This document shows, piece after piece, positions 1-8,280 of a stretch of DNA of 19,804 nt. Source of the stretch: Ignavibacteriales bacterium (GTDB taxonomy: Bacteria > Bacteroidota > Ignavibacteria > Ignavibacteriales > Ignavibacteriaceae); assembly GCA_020061995.1 (NCBI GenBank), contig JAGUXE010000202.1:1-19804 (forward strand), in the 5' to 3' direction. A program made the position numbers and the translations under genes. Position 1 is the stretch's first letter; each line of letters opens with the position of its first letter. The notes beneath the pieces are model-generated. The model made no database searches. It was not told where the DNA came from and was given only the letters and a program-made list of their open reading frames with translations.

Positions 1-282
1 ATTTTTTTTTTGCTTCATCGATTCAGTAAAAGAAAAAACCATAGATTCTCCACGTTGGAATTGAGTAACTCCAAACACGTTAGAGAATCCGAATTCATAA
101 TCAATTAGGGATGATGTAAGTTGTCCATCTGTTCCTTTAACAATTTGCCATTTTTTTAAAGGATAAACCTCTCCAAAAATATTTAATGAATGTGGGACTT
201 TTATTCCGCTGATTAATAGTAAAAAACAAAGAACACAAAAAAGTAATATTCCAAAAATTACTTTACTTTCATTTTTTTTCAT
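1..282 (-). CDS. Membrane-anchored protein, N-terminal 94 residues only (possible HlyD-like adaptor)
   Basis: Reading from an ATG at 282 toward the left edge, the frame is open for 94 codons and leaves the window, so the gene is partial. A GGGG ribosome binding site lies about 7 bases upstream. The product begins with a short basic stretch (MKKNESK), then one hydrophobic segment at about residues 8-25, then a non-membrane region containing 'WQIVKGTDGQL' and 'GVTQFQRGESM'. One N-terminal helix followed by a short beta-rich 'G.v.P...W' stretch fits a periplasmic adaptor (HlyD/membrane-fusion type), but that is a suggestion from style only. The gene lies downstream of the large T9SS protein gene with 162 bp between them and no clear terminator, so it could be read from the same transcript. 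A weak promoter-like GATATTTG (334-341, minus) also lies in the gap. The reading frame is secure; the function is not. Confidence 0.7.
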   Translation of the reverse strand, partial: MKKNESKVIFGILLFCVLCFLLLISGIKVPHSLNIFGEVYPLKKWQIVKGTDGQLTSSLIDYEFGFSNVFGVTQFQRGESMVFSFTESMKQKKN

Positions 283-444
283 TTAAACCCCTGACCAAAC
301 CTACTCGGATTGATCCTCGCTTAATAAATAGAACAAATATCTATTTTAAATATATCATTTTCCAACACCGCAAAAAACAGTCACGACTATTAAATGTGAA
401 TCGGTGATTGAAAACACTTGTCTATTTAATTTCTTTATGGTCAT

Positions 445-3435
445 CTATTTCATCAACACGAATTTCTTGTATGAGTTAAATTCATTCAAACGTAATTCAT
501 AGATATAAACACCACTGGCAAGTTTTCCTGCGTTAAAATCAATAGTGTAACTTCCCGATCTTTTTATTTCATTTACTAAAGTTGCAACCTCTTCTCCCAA
601 AATATTATAAACCTTTAATGAGACTAGTCCGGCTTCCGGTATTTGATATTTTATTGTTGTAACCGGATTAAAAGGATTTGGATAATTCTGGAATAGTTCA
701 AAATTTTTAACATTATTGATTTGTTCATTTTCAACTCCCAATGGAAATTCACCGAAGTTGCTTTTGTAAAAACTTCGAACATAACTTGCAATTCTTCTTG
801 CTTCGTAAAATGAACTAAAAGGATCATCCTTTCTGCCTACGAGTAATGCACCCATAATTTCAACAGGTTCGTTTTGGTAGAGTGTGAAAGGACCTACATT
901 TAGAACTGTCCGTTGATCCATTCCTATAGTATTTATCCAACCATAATTTGTCACCGGATTTCCTGAATAAAGAAATAATGGATTAATTTCTGTACAATTT
1001 ACTCCACTAACAGTCCCATAAGACCAATTACATGGATTAATCAAATCACCAAACTTATTTCTACCCAACATGTAATACCGGGCTTGTTCTTTTGTTGAGG
1101 GATCACCTTGAGTTGGATGGCTTGACATATTATGCATAAATGAACTCATGTTCATGTTTTTGGCACCCGGATAAATTTTTATCCCCAGCTCTTTCCCTCG
1201 CCGTGAATATGCAGTGTCTAACGGAATGTCAATTCCATCATCATATAAACCATTATTGTTATTATCAATAAATGTCTCCCCGGGAACATATGAAACCGGT
1301 CCTTGAAGCATTGTTGTAAGTACAGTCGGGGCAGCATTACCAAAGTCATTATCCGGTGCATTATGATATACAAATCCGGCATTTAATATAGTATCCGAAC
1401 CGACGAGGTCATCAATATATTCACCAACATCCTGATCAGCCCAAAAACTGAAATAGACTGAATCCATTACAGATGCTATAATTCCCTTATTAATAATTCT
1501 ATAACGAACAAAGATTGTATTATTTAAAGTATTTACAGATGAATCACTATAAGCAAAAACAGTTTGTTGTACTTCAATTCCTTGAGGTTCAACATCATTG
1601 AATCTTCTCAAATCACTTGGTACATTATCATTATAAACGCAGAAGGTTGTAACATCTCCAAGTATATCCGGTTTATCTTCGTTCGTGTCCCAAATTCCAT
1701 TATTATTATAATCGATGGGATTATATATACCGTCATTATTTCCATCATAAAAATTAGCACCTTGAATAACTGCAGGTTTCCATTGCTGCCATGATTCACC
1801 AAATGCAGAATCATCTTTTGCGACTATATAAATTATATTTTTGGGATTAGTTGCGTAGCTGCCTACTACTCCAGGTTCATAATCTTGAACTCTTGATGCT
1901 GTAGCAACTGCATTAGACCACATATTTGAATTACTATAACCAGACAAATAAAATCCTGCTGAAAAGAAAACAACATGGCCATCATATCTACCCCCATCAA
2001 CACCATCGATGACTATATCAGCCATTACCCCGGCATTAGATATTGGCATTTTAAATCGATTGACATCAATTAAAAATTTGTCTGTTGAAAATTCTAGAGG
2101 TATGAGAATTGAACCAACATCATGAAGAACTGTTTGACTATCAGTATCTGTAGCTTTCACAGAACAATTAAGGACGTCACCCATTTCTAAACCCGGGAAA
2201 TGAATTCCGTAAATTTTGTCATTAGCTAGTGAATCATTGTGAAAACCGTCATCAAACATTAATAACGAATCTTTAGGTTGGTTGTTATGTGAATAAATTA
2301 ATTTAACATTGCTTATAGCTAAATCATCATCAATAAATGCCTTAATAAAACCTATTGAAGGGACTGTATCTGTGCGTGAAAGAATTGCACGATAAACATG
2401 CGGCGGAGTAGTAACATCGTTGCTTTCTCCCGCAATACCATACCAGATTTTTGTAAAATTAGGATAATAGATTTGTGAAACTGAACTCCTCTTCGAAATA
2501 AACGAGACGAACGGTTTATTATTGAAAAGATGAAGATGAGGTTTACCATCGTATCCTTTGTAGGTTGTAAATTTTTGCGGTTCCGACCAAACCCAACCAC
2601 CGTCAGTCGATGAAATGTACTCGATTTCATTATTAAAAAATCCATTAAACGGCGTAGTTGTTGGAAAGTCATAAACTAATGTTATTATATTTGAATTATT
2701 AGCGATTGCTTTAAATGATATAACTGAACTTGGTATCGAGAGTACAGGTTGATCAAATAGAGTCCAGCTAATTCCATAATCGGGGGATGAAATTGAATAT
2801 ACTCGATTTACTGAATTTTCCTTTTTCATAAAGAATAGCATTTCATTCCCCCCACCCAGTGAGACAAGTGAAGGATAAAATGAATTCGTGCTAAGTACCG
2901 ATTCCTCACTCCATGTGATCCCGTTGTCCGTACTTTTTATTCTATAAATTGTTGAACTTGGAATAGTTCCACGAATATAAAGGACATACATATCTCCATT
3001 AGTTGAAAAGCTTGTAATCGGTGCAGTTGATTGAAGTCTTTGTAAAGAAGTATTTCCGGTAGGAAGCCCAGTTGGAACAGACCATGTTTCTCCATAGTCG
3101 TCAGAATATTTCATCTGAATTGTGTTAAGTTTAATTAAAAGAAAAACTCTTCCTGAAAGAGATGCTGCTGCATCAATAATAACATTTGAATCCTGCTGTG
3201 TATGTTGAAGAATAAAACTTGGGTCGCTCCAACTCCCACCATTATCGGTGCTTTTAGAAAAATATATTTTATTTGACTCTGTCCAAAACTGAAACAGAGT
3301 TCCATTTGGAGTTGAAGTTGTAACTGTATTATAATAAATCGTTTGTTGTTTAGAATGAGGAAACAACTTGATAGTCGATATCTGGCAGTATGAAATTGTT
3401 TGCAGTAAAAGGAGAATTAAAAGAATTTGTTTCAT
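445..3435 (-). CDS. T9SS-sorted exported protein: Asp-box propeller plus long shared module
   Basis: A 996-residue secreted protein. A Sec signal peptide (MKQILLILLLLQTISYC) is followed by five Asp-box repeats (S-x-D-x-G-x-x-W) at about residues 63-69, 111-118, 168-175, 217-224 and 276-283, spaced 49-59 residues, as in BNR/sialidase-type beta-propellers. Residues about 350-440 are beta-rich. Residues 454-900 match the neighbouring 581-residue protein at roughly two thirds identity by eye; they include two D-x-N-x-D-G-like loops at 564-585 and a third near 724-733. The C-terminus (about 912-996) is a type IX sorting domain with QNYPNPFNP and LGEEVATLVNE. The start is the ATG at 3435 with AAGGGG six bases upstream. 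An in-frame TTG at 3450 overlaps that ribosome binding site and is unlikely. No catalytic sialidase residues were identified, so an enzymatic role is not claimed; binding or adhesion on the cell surface is possible. Confidence 0.9.
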   Translation of the reverse strand: MKQILLILLLLQTISYCQISTIKLFPHSKQQTIYYNTVTTSTPNGTLFQFWTESNKIYFSKSTDNGGSWSDPSFILQHTQQDSNVIIDAAASLSGRVFLLIKLNTIQMKYSDDYGETWSVPTGLPTGNTSLQRLQSTAPITSFSTNGDMYVLYIRGTIPSSTIYRIKSTDNGITWSEESVLSTNSFYPSLVSLGGGNEMLFFMKKENSVNRVYSISSPDYGISWTLFDQPVLSIPSSVISFKAIANNSNIITLVYDFPTTTPFNGFFNNEIEYISSTDGGWVWSEPQKFTTYKGYDGKPHLHLFNNKPFVSFISKRSSVSQIYYPNFTKIWYGIAGESNDVTTPPHVYRAILSRTDTVPSIGFIKAFIDDDLAISNVKLIYSHNNQPKDSLLMFDDGFHNDSLANDKIYGIHFPGLEMGDVLNCSVKATDTDSQTVLHDVGSILIPLEFSTDKFLIDVNRFKMPISNAGVMADIVIDGVDGGRYDGHVVFFSAGFYLSGYSNSNMWSNAVATASRVQDYEPGVVGSYATNPKNIIYIVAKDDSAFGESWQQWKPAVIQGANFYDGNNDGIYNPIDYNNNGIWDTNEDKPDILGDVTTFCVYNDNVPSDLRRFNDVEPQGIEVQQTVFAYSDSSVNTLNNTIFVRYRIINKGIIASVMDSVYFSFWADQDVGEYIDDLVGSDTILNAGFVYHNAPDNDFGNAAPTVLTTMLQGPVSYVPGETFIDNNNNGLYDDGIDIPLDTAYSRRGKELGIKIYPGAKNMNMSSFMHNMSSHPTQGDPSTKEQARYYMLGRNKFGDLINPCNWSYGTVSGVNCTEINPLFLYSGNPVTNYGWINTIGMDQRTVLNVGPFTLYQNEPVEIMGALLVGRKDDPFSSFYEARRIASYVRSFYKSNFGEFPLGVENEQINNVKNFELFQNYPNPFNPVTTIKYQIPEAGLVSLKVYNILGEEVATLVNEIKRSGSYTIDFNAGKLASGVYIYELRLNEFNSYKKFVLMK

Positions 3436-3561
3436 TTTGAACCCCTTCAATTAAGTAACCATTCTTCTTAACAATTTACAATTAAATCGATTCTTAAGAA
3501 GATTAGTAAAATAAAGTTAATTAATCACTCAATAAATATCATTTGAATAAGTTGAATTTAA

Positions 3562-3589
3562 TAAGCCGGGGTTTTACTCTTCCGGCTTA
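3562..3589 (-). terminator. Hairpin downstream of the 581-residue T9SS protein gene
   Basis: TAAGCCGG (3562-3569) and CCGGCTTA (3582-3589) form an 8-bp stem with a 12-base loop, about 20 bases past the stop codon of the upstream gene. On the minus strand the hairpin is followed by TAAATTC rather than a solid U run, so it may be a weak terminator or a 3' stabiliser. Confidence 0.45.
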
Positions 3590-3610
3590 ATCTAAAGTCT
3601 GCATATAAAT

Positions 3611-5356
3611 CTATTTTAAAACTATCATTTTTTTGTTTGATACACCCATATCCGTTGTTATACAATAGAAATAAACTCCACTTGTTAAATGCGAAGCATC
3701 AAAAGATTTTGAATACTTCCCTTCTGACTGGTATTCATTTACTAATGTAGTAACTTCTTCACCGAGTATATTCATAACTACTAATTTAACATTCGTAGCT
3801 TTTGGTAATGAATATGAAATAACCGTAGCAGGATTAAATGGATTAGGATAATTTTGGTAAAGTTCAAAATTGTTTAATTTCTCAGAAGATTCATTTTCTG
3901 CCGATAAAGGAAATTCACCGAAGTTGCTCTTATAAAAGCTTCGAACATAACTTGTAATTCTTCTTGCCTCGTAAAATGAACTGAAAGGATCATCTTTTCT
4001 TCCTACAAGCAGTGCTCCGATAATATCTACCGGTTCATTTTGTTTTAATGTGAAAGGACCGGTGTTCACCATTGTTCTTTGATCTGTTCCCATAGTGTTA
4101 AGCCAGCCTGTATTTGCTGCGGGATTACCTGAATACATAAACACGGGATTTACTAATGAACAATTTACTCCGGTCACGCTACCGAATGGCCACATACATG
4201 GATCAATTGAGGTTCCATATTTAGTTTCACCTAACAAATAACTTCTTGCTTCAAAACTTGTGTTGGGGTCTCCTTGAGTAGGGTGACTCGACATGTAATG
4301 TATAAATGAAGACATATTTTGATTACGCGCACCGGGCAAAATTTCAATTCCTCGAAGAATTCCTTTTCTATTATACGCAGTATCAATAGGTGTATCTATT
4401 CCTTCATCATAAATACCGTTACTGTTATTATCGACAAAAGTTTCCCCTGATTTATAATAATAAGGTCCTTGCAATATTGATGCAATTACAGTCGGAGCCG
4501 CATCACCAAATTCATTATCAGGAGCTTTGTGATAAATATATCCGGCATTTAAAATTGTATCACAACCGACAAGATCATCATTGAAATCTCCAACATCCGG
4601 GTCAGACCAAAATGAAAAGTAAACAGAATCCATAATAGACGAGACAGTTCCCCTATTTACAATTTTATATCGAATGAAAACTGTATTATTCAAAGTACTT
4701 TGCGAGGAATCTGAATATGCAAAAATGGTTTGACGAATTTCAATCCCCTTTGGGGTTACATCATGAAATCTTCTTAAGCTGGTATCAACTCCATCATTGT
4801 AAACACAATAAGTTGTAATATCTCCTAATATATCGGGTCTATCTTCAGTTGGGTCCCAAATACCATTTGAGTTAAGATCAACAGGGTTGTAGATACCGTC
4901 ATTATTTCCATCATAAAAATCAGCTCCGATATCCACTGCATCTTTCCATTCTTGCCATATATACCCAAATGCTGGATCGGATATCGAAACAGTGTAGACT
5001 AAATTTCTTGGATCACTTGGCAATGTATTAACCTGCCCTTTAAGATAATCTTGAAGACGTGATGCAGAAGCGTTGGCGTTTGTCCACATCATACCATTTG
5101 AATAACCCGATAAGAATAATCCCGCTGAAAAGAAGACCGACTTACTATCGTACCTTCCTCCTTGAACACCATTAAAAAAAACATCAGCTATAACACCTGA
5201 ATTCTCAATTGGTAATTTTAATCTGTTAACATCAATTAAAAAAGTTTCTGAAGCATTAGCCGGAAAGTTATTTTGTTGGTTTTTATTCGTCTCTTTAGTT
5301 TTTTGGGCTACACTTAACGAAGTAAATATAATAATTAGAAAAATTAAATTGTTCAT
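3611..5356 (-). CDS. T9SS-sorted exported protein, paralogue lacking the propeller
   Basis: A 581-residue secreted protein. A signal peptide (residues 1-17, ending SLSVA-Q) is followed by a short N/Q/K-rich linker, then residues 39-485, homologous to residues 454-900 of the downstream neighbour. Shared hallmarks are FLIDVNR, GGRYD, two acidic Asn/Asp/Gly loops near 149-171 (FYDGNNDGIYNP and the following NSNGIWDPTEDRPD), DNNSNGIYDEG near 309-319, MSSHPTQGDP (355-364), cysteines in TTYC, DPCMWP and GVNCS, and the nearly identical block at 451-483. A type IX sorting domain follows (about 497-581). ATG 5356 has GGGAG seven bases upstream. The body is closest to the downstream gene, but the sorting domain is closest to that of the upstream propeller gene, suggesting module exchange. 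The body's biochemical function is not recognised; the acidic loops suggest bound calcium. Confidence 0.9.
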   Translation of the reverse strand: MNNLIFLIIIFTSLSVAQKTKETNKNQQNNFPANASETFLIDVNRLKLPIENSGVIADVFFNGVQGGRYDSKSVFFSAGLFLSGYSNGMMWTNANASASRLQDYLKGQVNTLPSDPRNLVYTVSISDPAFGYIWQEWKDAVDIGADFYDGNNDGIYNPVDLNSNGIWDPTEDRPDILGDITTYCVYNDGVDTSLRRFHDVTPKGIEIRQTIFAYSDSSQSTLNNTVFIRYKIVNRGTVSSIMDSVYFSFWSDPDVGDFNDDLVGCDTILNAGYIYHKAPDNEFGDAAPTVIASILQGPYYYKSGETFVDNNSNGIYDEGIDTPIDTAYNRKGILRGIEILPGARNQNMSSFIHYMSSHPTQGDPNTSFEARSYLLGETKYGTSIDPCMWPFGSVTGVNCSLVNPVFMYSGNPAANTGWLNTMGTDQRTMVNTGPFTLKQNEPVDIIGALLVGRKDDPFSSFYEARRITSYVRSFYKSNFGEFPLSAENESSEKLNNFELYQNYPNPFNPATVISYSLPKATNVKLVVMNILGEEVTTLVNEYQSEGKYSKSFDASHLTSGVYFYCITTDMGVSNKKMIVLK

Positions 5357-5511
5357 CTCCCTACTCCCAAGTTATGTTTATATACAACACAAATATCGAA
5401 AAAAAAAAATGAGACGCACAAGAAATTTCGAATGAAAATATCATTATAAATTTATTGGATTAAAAGGTAGCTAATAAATTGAATAGATTCAAGAAACTGA
5501 AAGAAAGGGAA

Positions 5512-5545
5512 TAAAAAAAACCGGAAAGCAGTCACCTTCCGGTTT
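5512..5545 (-). terminator. Strong rho-independent terminator after the NHL-like T9SS gene
   Basis: AAACCGGAA (5518-5526) pairs with TTCCGGTTT (5537-5545) around a 10-base loop. On the minus strand the stem runs straight into a T-rich tract (TTTTTTTTAT, from the A run at 5511-5520). It starts 26 bases past the stop codon at 5572, which is textbook geometry for the end of that transcript. Confidence 0.85.
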
Positions 5546-5571
5546 AAAATAAAATAAGCAACTGGATGAAA

Positions 5572-6990
5572 TTATTTTATCAAAATCATTTTTTTGCTAA
5601 TCGTTCCGAAATCTGAAGTTAGAGTGTAGAAATAAACACCACTTGTAAAATTAGAAGCATTAAAAGATTTTGAATATTTCCCGGCGGATTGATATTCATT
5701 AACTAATGTAGCAACTTCTTCTCCAAGAGTATTCATTACTACTAATTTAACATTTGAATCTTTTGGCAAACTATATGAAATCAGTGTTGAAGGGTTAAAT
5801 GGATTTGGATAATTTTGTATTAGTTCATAAGAATTTAAAGAAGAAGAATTATCATTAACACCAACAGGAGTCATATATTTAAATTTGTAAACACTTCTTG
5901 AACCACCATCGGCTACATAAGCTGTTTTACCATCAAATGAAAGCGCCACATCTGAAGGTGCTGTCATCGGTGCTCCTTCTGCATTAGGATTTGTGCTTGA
6001 AAACTGTCCCGGTAATTCATCAACATTTTGAGCAAAAGAACCAATCATTGTATAACTTCTAACCCAACGTCTTGTTGAATCTGTTCCGGCTACCCAAAGG
6101 TTTCCATCTTTATCGACATCAATTCCATAAGGAATAGAACGGTCAAATGAAAGTTCACTTGCAGGATCAAGAACTCTTGTACCGGTATATGCACCGGCAG
6201 CAGTCTGTGTACCGCCACTCCATATTGCAATTCCACCAGTTCCTGATGCTGCATCATAAGAGTTTCTTGTAGTGAAGAAAACTGTTTCTGGATTACTATA
6301 ATCGCCATCACGTTGAACAGCAACATCGCGGATTACATCGATACCTGCATTATGATTTCCACCCGGTTCTTGATTACTTTCTCCTGCCCATGAACCATAA
6401 GCGGGAGTTGCATTGGTTCTGTTAAAATTGTAAAATCTTGCTCTGGGACCTGGGACAGCAGCACCTGCCGAAACACCTGATATAACCATTGTATCTTTTG
6501 TTACTGCTAAACCATTGATGTAAGTTCCATATCCACCACCAGTAATGTAGAAACCAAATTTTTCGACATTATTAGTATCACCATCAAAATAGAGATATTG
6601 AGAAGATACAGTATTTGGTTTTGATCTGGGATAAGGGACATTTGAATTTACGAAAAGAACTGTACCTATTGTAGATATACCTCTGATAGCACCGATATTT
6701 CCGGTAAGTGTATCTGAATCTCCATTTGCATCATAATCAATCCATTTAATCAAAGCAGTATCATTAGTATCAGCATAAAAAATAGCGTTAGCAGCTGCTA
6801 AAGTAGTCGCTTTTGAAGACGCGACATAAACACGTCCGTTTCCATCAACCGTAATTAGGAATGGTCGTGCATGTGCTGTATCTGCATCAGGGAAGTTTAA
6901 TTTACCCATATATTTCCATTCAGGAGTTTGTCCATATAAAGAAATAAAAGAGATAAAAATAATTGTAAAAAATTGTAGACTTCGAGTCAT
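5572..6990 (-). CDS. T9SS-sorted exported NHL-like beta-propeller protein
   Basis: A 472-residue secreted protein. The signal peptide is about residues 1-20 (TRSLQFFTIIFISFISLYGQ). The body contains repeated blade-like segments of NHL/SMP-30 style: 'ITVDGNGRVYVASS' near residue 46, 'GIDVDKDGNLWVAGT' near 289, and 'DVALSFDGKTAYVADGG' near 347, each followed by a residue pattern that closes a propeller blade. A type IX sorting domain with QNYPNPFNP occupies about 388-472. The start chosen is the ATG at 6990, with GGGG seven bases upstream. An in-frame ATG at 7002 reads through that ribosome binding site and has none of its own. It is a separate transcription unit, with its own candidate promoter and a strong terminator. 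The ligand or substrate is unknown; these propellers are often binding domains, and catalysis cannot be inferred. Confidence 0.88.
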   Translation of the reverse strand: MTRSLQFFTIIFISFISLYGQTPEWKYMGKLNFPDADTAHARPFLITVDGNGRVYVASSKATTLAAANAIFYADTNDTALIKWIDYDANGDSDTLTGNIGAIRGISTIGTVLFVNSNVPYPRSKPNTVSSQYLYFDGDTNNVEKFGFYITGGGYGTYINGLAVTKDTMVISGVSAGAAVPGPRARFYNFNRTNATPAYGSWAGESNQEPGGNHNAGIDVIRDVAVQRDGDYSNPETVFFTTRNSYDAASGTGGIAIWSGGTQTAAGAYTGTRVLDPASELSFDRSIPYGIDVDKDGNLWVAGTDSTRRWVRSYTMIGSFAQNVDELPGQFSSTNPNAEGAPMTAPSDVALSFDGKTAYVADGGSRSVYKFKYMTPVGVNDNSSSLNSYELIQNYPNPFNPSTLISYSLPKDSNVKLVVMNTLGEEVATLVNEYQSAGKYSKSFNASNFTSGVYFYTLTSDFGTISKKMILIK

Positions 6991-7032
6991 ATTTAGCCCC
7001 ATAATATTGTAATTGTTTCGTTATTTGATGTT

Positions 7033-7063
7033 CAAAGTTAAATAATTAAAGCAGACAAACCAA
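7033..7063 (-). promoter_or_regulatory. Candidate promoter of the NHL-like T9SS gene
   Basis: On the minus strand TTGGTT (7058-7063) and TAACTTTG (7033-7040) are separated by 17 bases. The second element matches the Bacteroidota -7 consensus TAnnTTTG. It lies about 43 bases upstream of the chosen ATG. Confidence 0.5.
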
Positions 7064-7089
7064 TACACAAATGTTTGATGACATTTTTA

Positions 7090-7548
7090 TCATTTGAAAT
7101 AATATCTGAAACCTAATCCGGCTTCAATATCGAGCTCGGTTGATGGAACAAGATTAAAAACCGGGACAACCTCAAAGAAAAGATCAATTGGGATTTGCAT
7201 AGGGAAATATGTAACGCCCAGAACACCTCTTACTCCTAATCTGCTAGAACTTTCGGGTCGTATTTTCAATCTTCCACCTAAGCCATAATAAATCGGGACT
7301 TTGGCATCTACCTTAATCACATTTTCATTATGCCAGAGATAATCGGCATGAAAATTTGTAGCGTTATTTATTCCGGAGAATGAATAACCCATACCAAAAT
7401 CAACAGCATTGGATTCCGAAATCCAATATTTTCCGCTAAAACCTGAAGGTGAACCGAGGATGATTCCAAGTCCAAATTCTTTCTGTTGAGGGTATGTGTC
7501 AATTATTAAAAATATGGCTAAAGGTATTACAAAGAGAATATTTCTCAT
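7090..7548 (-). CDS. Small outer-membrane beta-barrel-like protein
   Basis: A 152-residue exported protein. The signal peptide is about residues 1-21 (MRNILFVIPLAIFLIIDTYPQ). The remainder alternates polar and hydrophobic residues in short strands rich in Gly, Tyr and Phe (for example 'GLGIILGSPSGFSGKYW', 'AVDFGMGYSF', 'GLGFRYYF' at the end), typical of a small, perhaps eight-stranded, outer-membrane barrel with an aromatic C-terminus. The start is the ATG at 7548 with GGAAG upstream; a TTG at 7560 overlaps this site and is rejected. The gene starts only 21 bp after the stop of the P-loop protein gene, with no terminator between, so the two are probably cotranscribed. No specific family function is recognised. 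Confidence 0.8.
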   Translation of the reverse strand: MRNILFVIPLAIFLIIDTYPQQKEFGLGIILGSPSGFSGKYWISESNAVDFGMGYSFSGINNATNFHADYLWHNENVIKVDAKVPIYYGLGGRLKIRPESSSRLGVRGVLGVTYFPMQIPIDLFFEVVPVFNLVPSTELDIEAGLGFRYYFK

Positions 7549-7569
7549 TTTTTCTTCCAAAAATTCATG

Positions 7570-8202
7570 TTAATAATTGGCATGAAGTAAATTATTTTCT
7601 TCAAGCCAATCTGCGATTTTATTAGTGGCTATTAAAATATCATTATTTGAAATATCAATCTCAAAAACCGGAAGTTTTGATTTTCGTACCATCTCTCTCA
7701 TTACATTTTGATCCCTAATGAAAAACTCCATATTATCATATTGCGAAGGATTTCCTGAAACTTTTAATCTTTCGCTGCGAGCATTCTCGAAAGAATCTTC
7801 CTGCCGATATAAAAAGACGATACAAAATCCGATTTTTTTTAGACGTTCTTCAATCCAATCAAAATCATAATCTTTTTTATAAGTTTGGAATTGATACATT
7901 TTTGTTGAGATATGAAATCGGTCTATTATCCAAGAATAATACTTTTGAAGTTCTAATACACGTAACCATGCATCGTATGTCTCCATAGCCATTGCTTCTT
8001 CTTGCGGCTCAAAATTTATTAAACCTCTTCCCCATGGATAATTTGTGAAGGCACACCACTCACCTGAAATTAATGGTGAATGATAACGGTATTTCCGTGG
8101 TCCAACAACTTTTGGATGTTGATTTAATTCAAAAGCTATTTCTGTTTTGAATGTTAGTCGTGTCCCTTCCAGAATTATCTTAGGACAAAGTTTCTTCCCC
8201 AT
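7570..8202 (-). CDS. Thymidylate-kinase-like P-loop protein with degenerate Walker A
   Basis: A 210-residue soluble protein not assigned to a named family. The N-terminal 'IILEGTRLTFKTEIAFEL' (9-26) has the position and hydrophobic beta-strand/Gly/Lys-Thr arrangement of a nucleotide-kinase P-loop. The sequence G13-TRLT-F18-K19-T20 has Phe where the second Gly of GxxxxGK[ST] is expected. 'WIIDRFHIS' (91-99) resembles the DR[YFH] motif of thymidylate/deoxynucleoside kinases. 'FLYRQEDSFENARSERLK' (130-147), with spaced arginines, resembles their lid. The C-terminal 'FEIDISNNDILIATNKIADWL' fits the last strand and helix. The overall length fits that family (about 200-215). ATG 8202 has AAGGT five bases upstream, and a TTGTCT/TATATT promoter lies in front. 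The fold assignment is inference from motif order; whether it binds a nucleotide is open. Confidence 0.8.
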   Translation of the reverse strand: MGKKLCPKIILEGTRLTFKTEIAFELNQHPKVVGPRKYRYHSPLISGEWCAFTNYPWGRGLINFEPQEEAMAMETYDAWLRVLELQKYYSWIIDRFHISTKMYQFQTYKKDYDFDWIEERLKKIGFCIVFLYRQEDSFENARSERLKVSGNPSQYDNMEFFIRDQNVMREMVRKSKLPVFEIDISNNDILIATNKIADWLEENNLLHANY

Positions 8203-8228
8203 AGTTTACCTTAATAATAAAGGTCATA

Positions 8229-8257
8229 AATATATCTGATTCAATCATGACAGACAA
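8229..8257 (-). promoter_or_regulatory. Candidate promoter of the P-loop protein/barrel gene pair
   Basis: On the minus strand TTGTCT (8252-8257) is followed after exactly 17 bases by TATATT (8229-8234). The predicted start point lies roughly 20 bases upstream of the ATG at 8202. It lies downstream of fabF and gives the pair its own transcript. Confidence 0.5.
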
Positions 8258-8280
8258 TTTAACCTCTTTAAAAATGACTT

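Noticed and set aside
370..385. AGTCGTGACT followed by a T run on the minus strand, looking like a terminator for the 996-residue protein gene
   Set aside because: The stem would be four pairs with a two-base loop, which cannot form a stable hairpin.
445..3435. Possible sialidase activity suggested by five Asp-boxes
   Set aside because: Asp-boxes occur in many non-enzymatic propellers, and no FRIP motif or arginine triad was found.
3436..3450. In-frame TTG start five codons upstream of the 996-residue T9SS protein ATG
   Set aside because: It overlaps the AAGGGG ribosome binding site and would add a non-signal stretch. The same pattern was rejected at 7560 and 11778, and an ATG at 7002 was rejected for the same reason.
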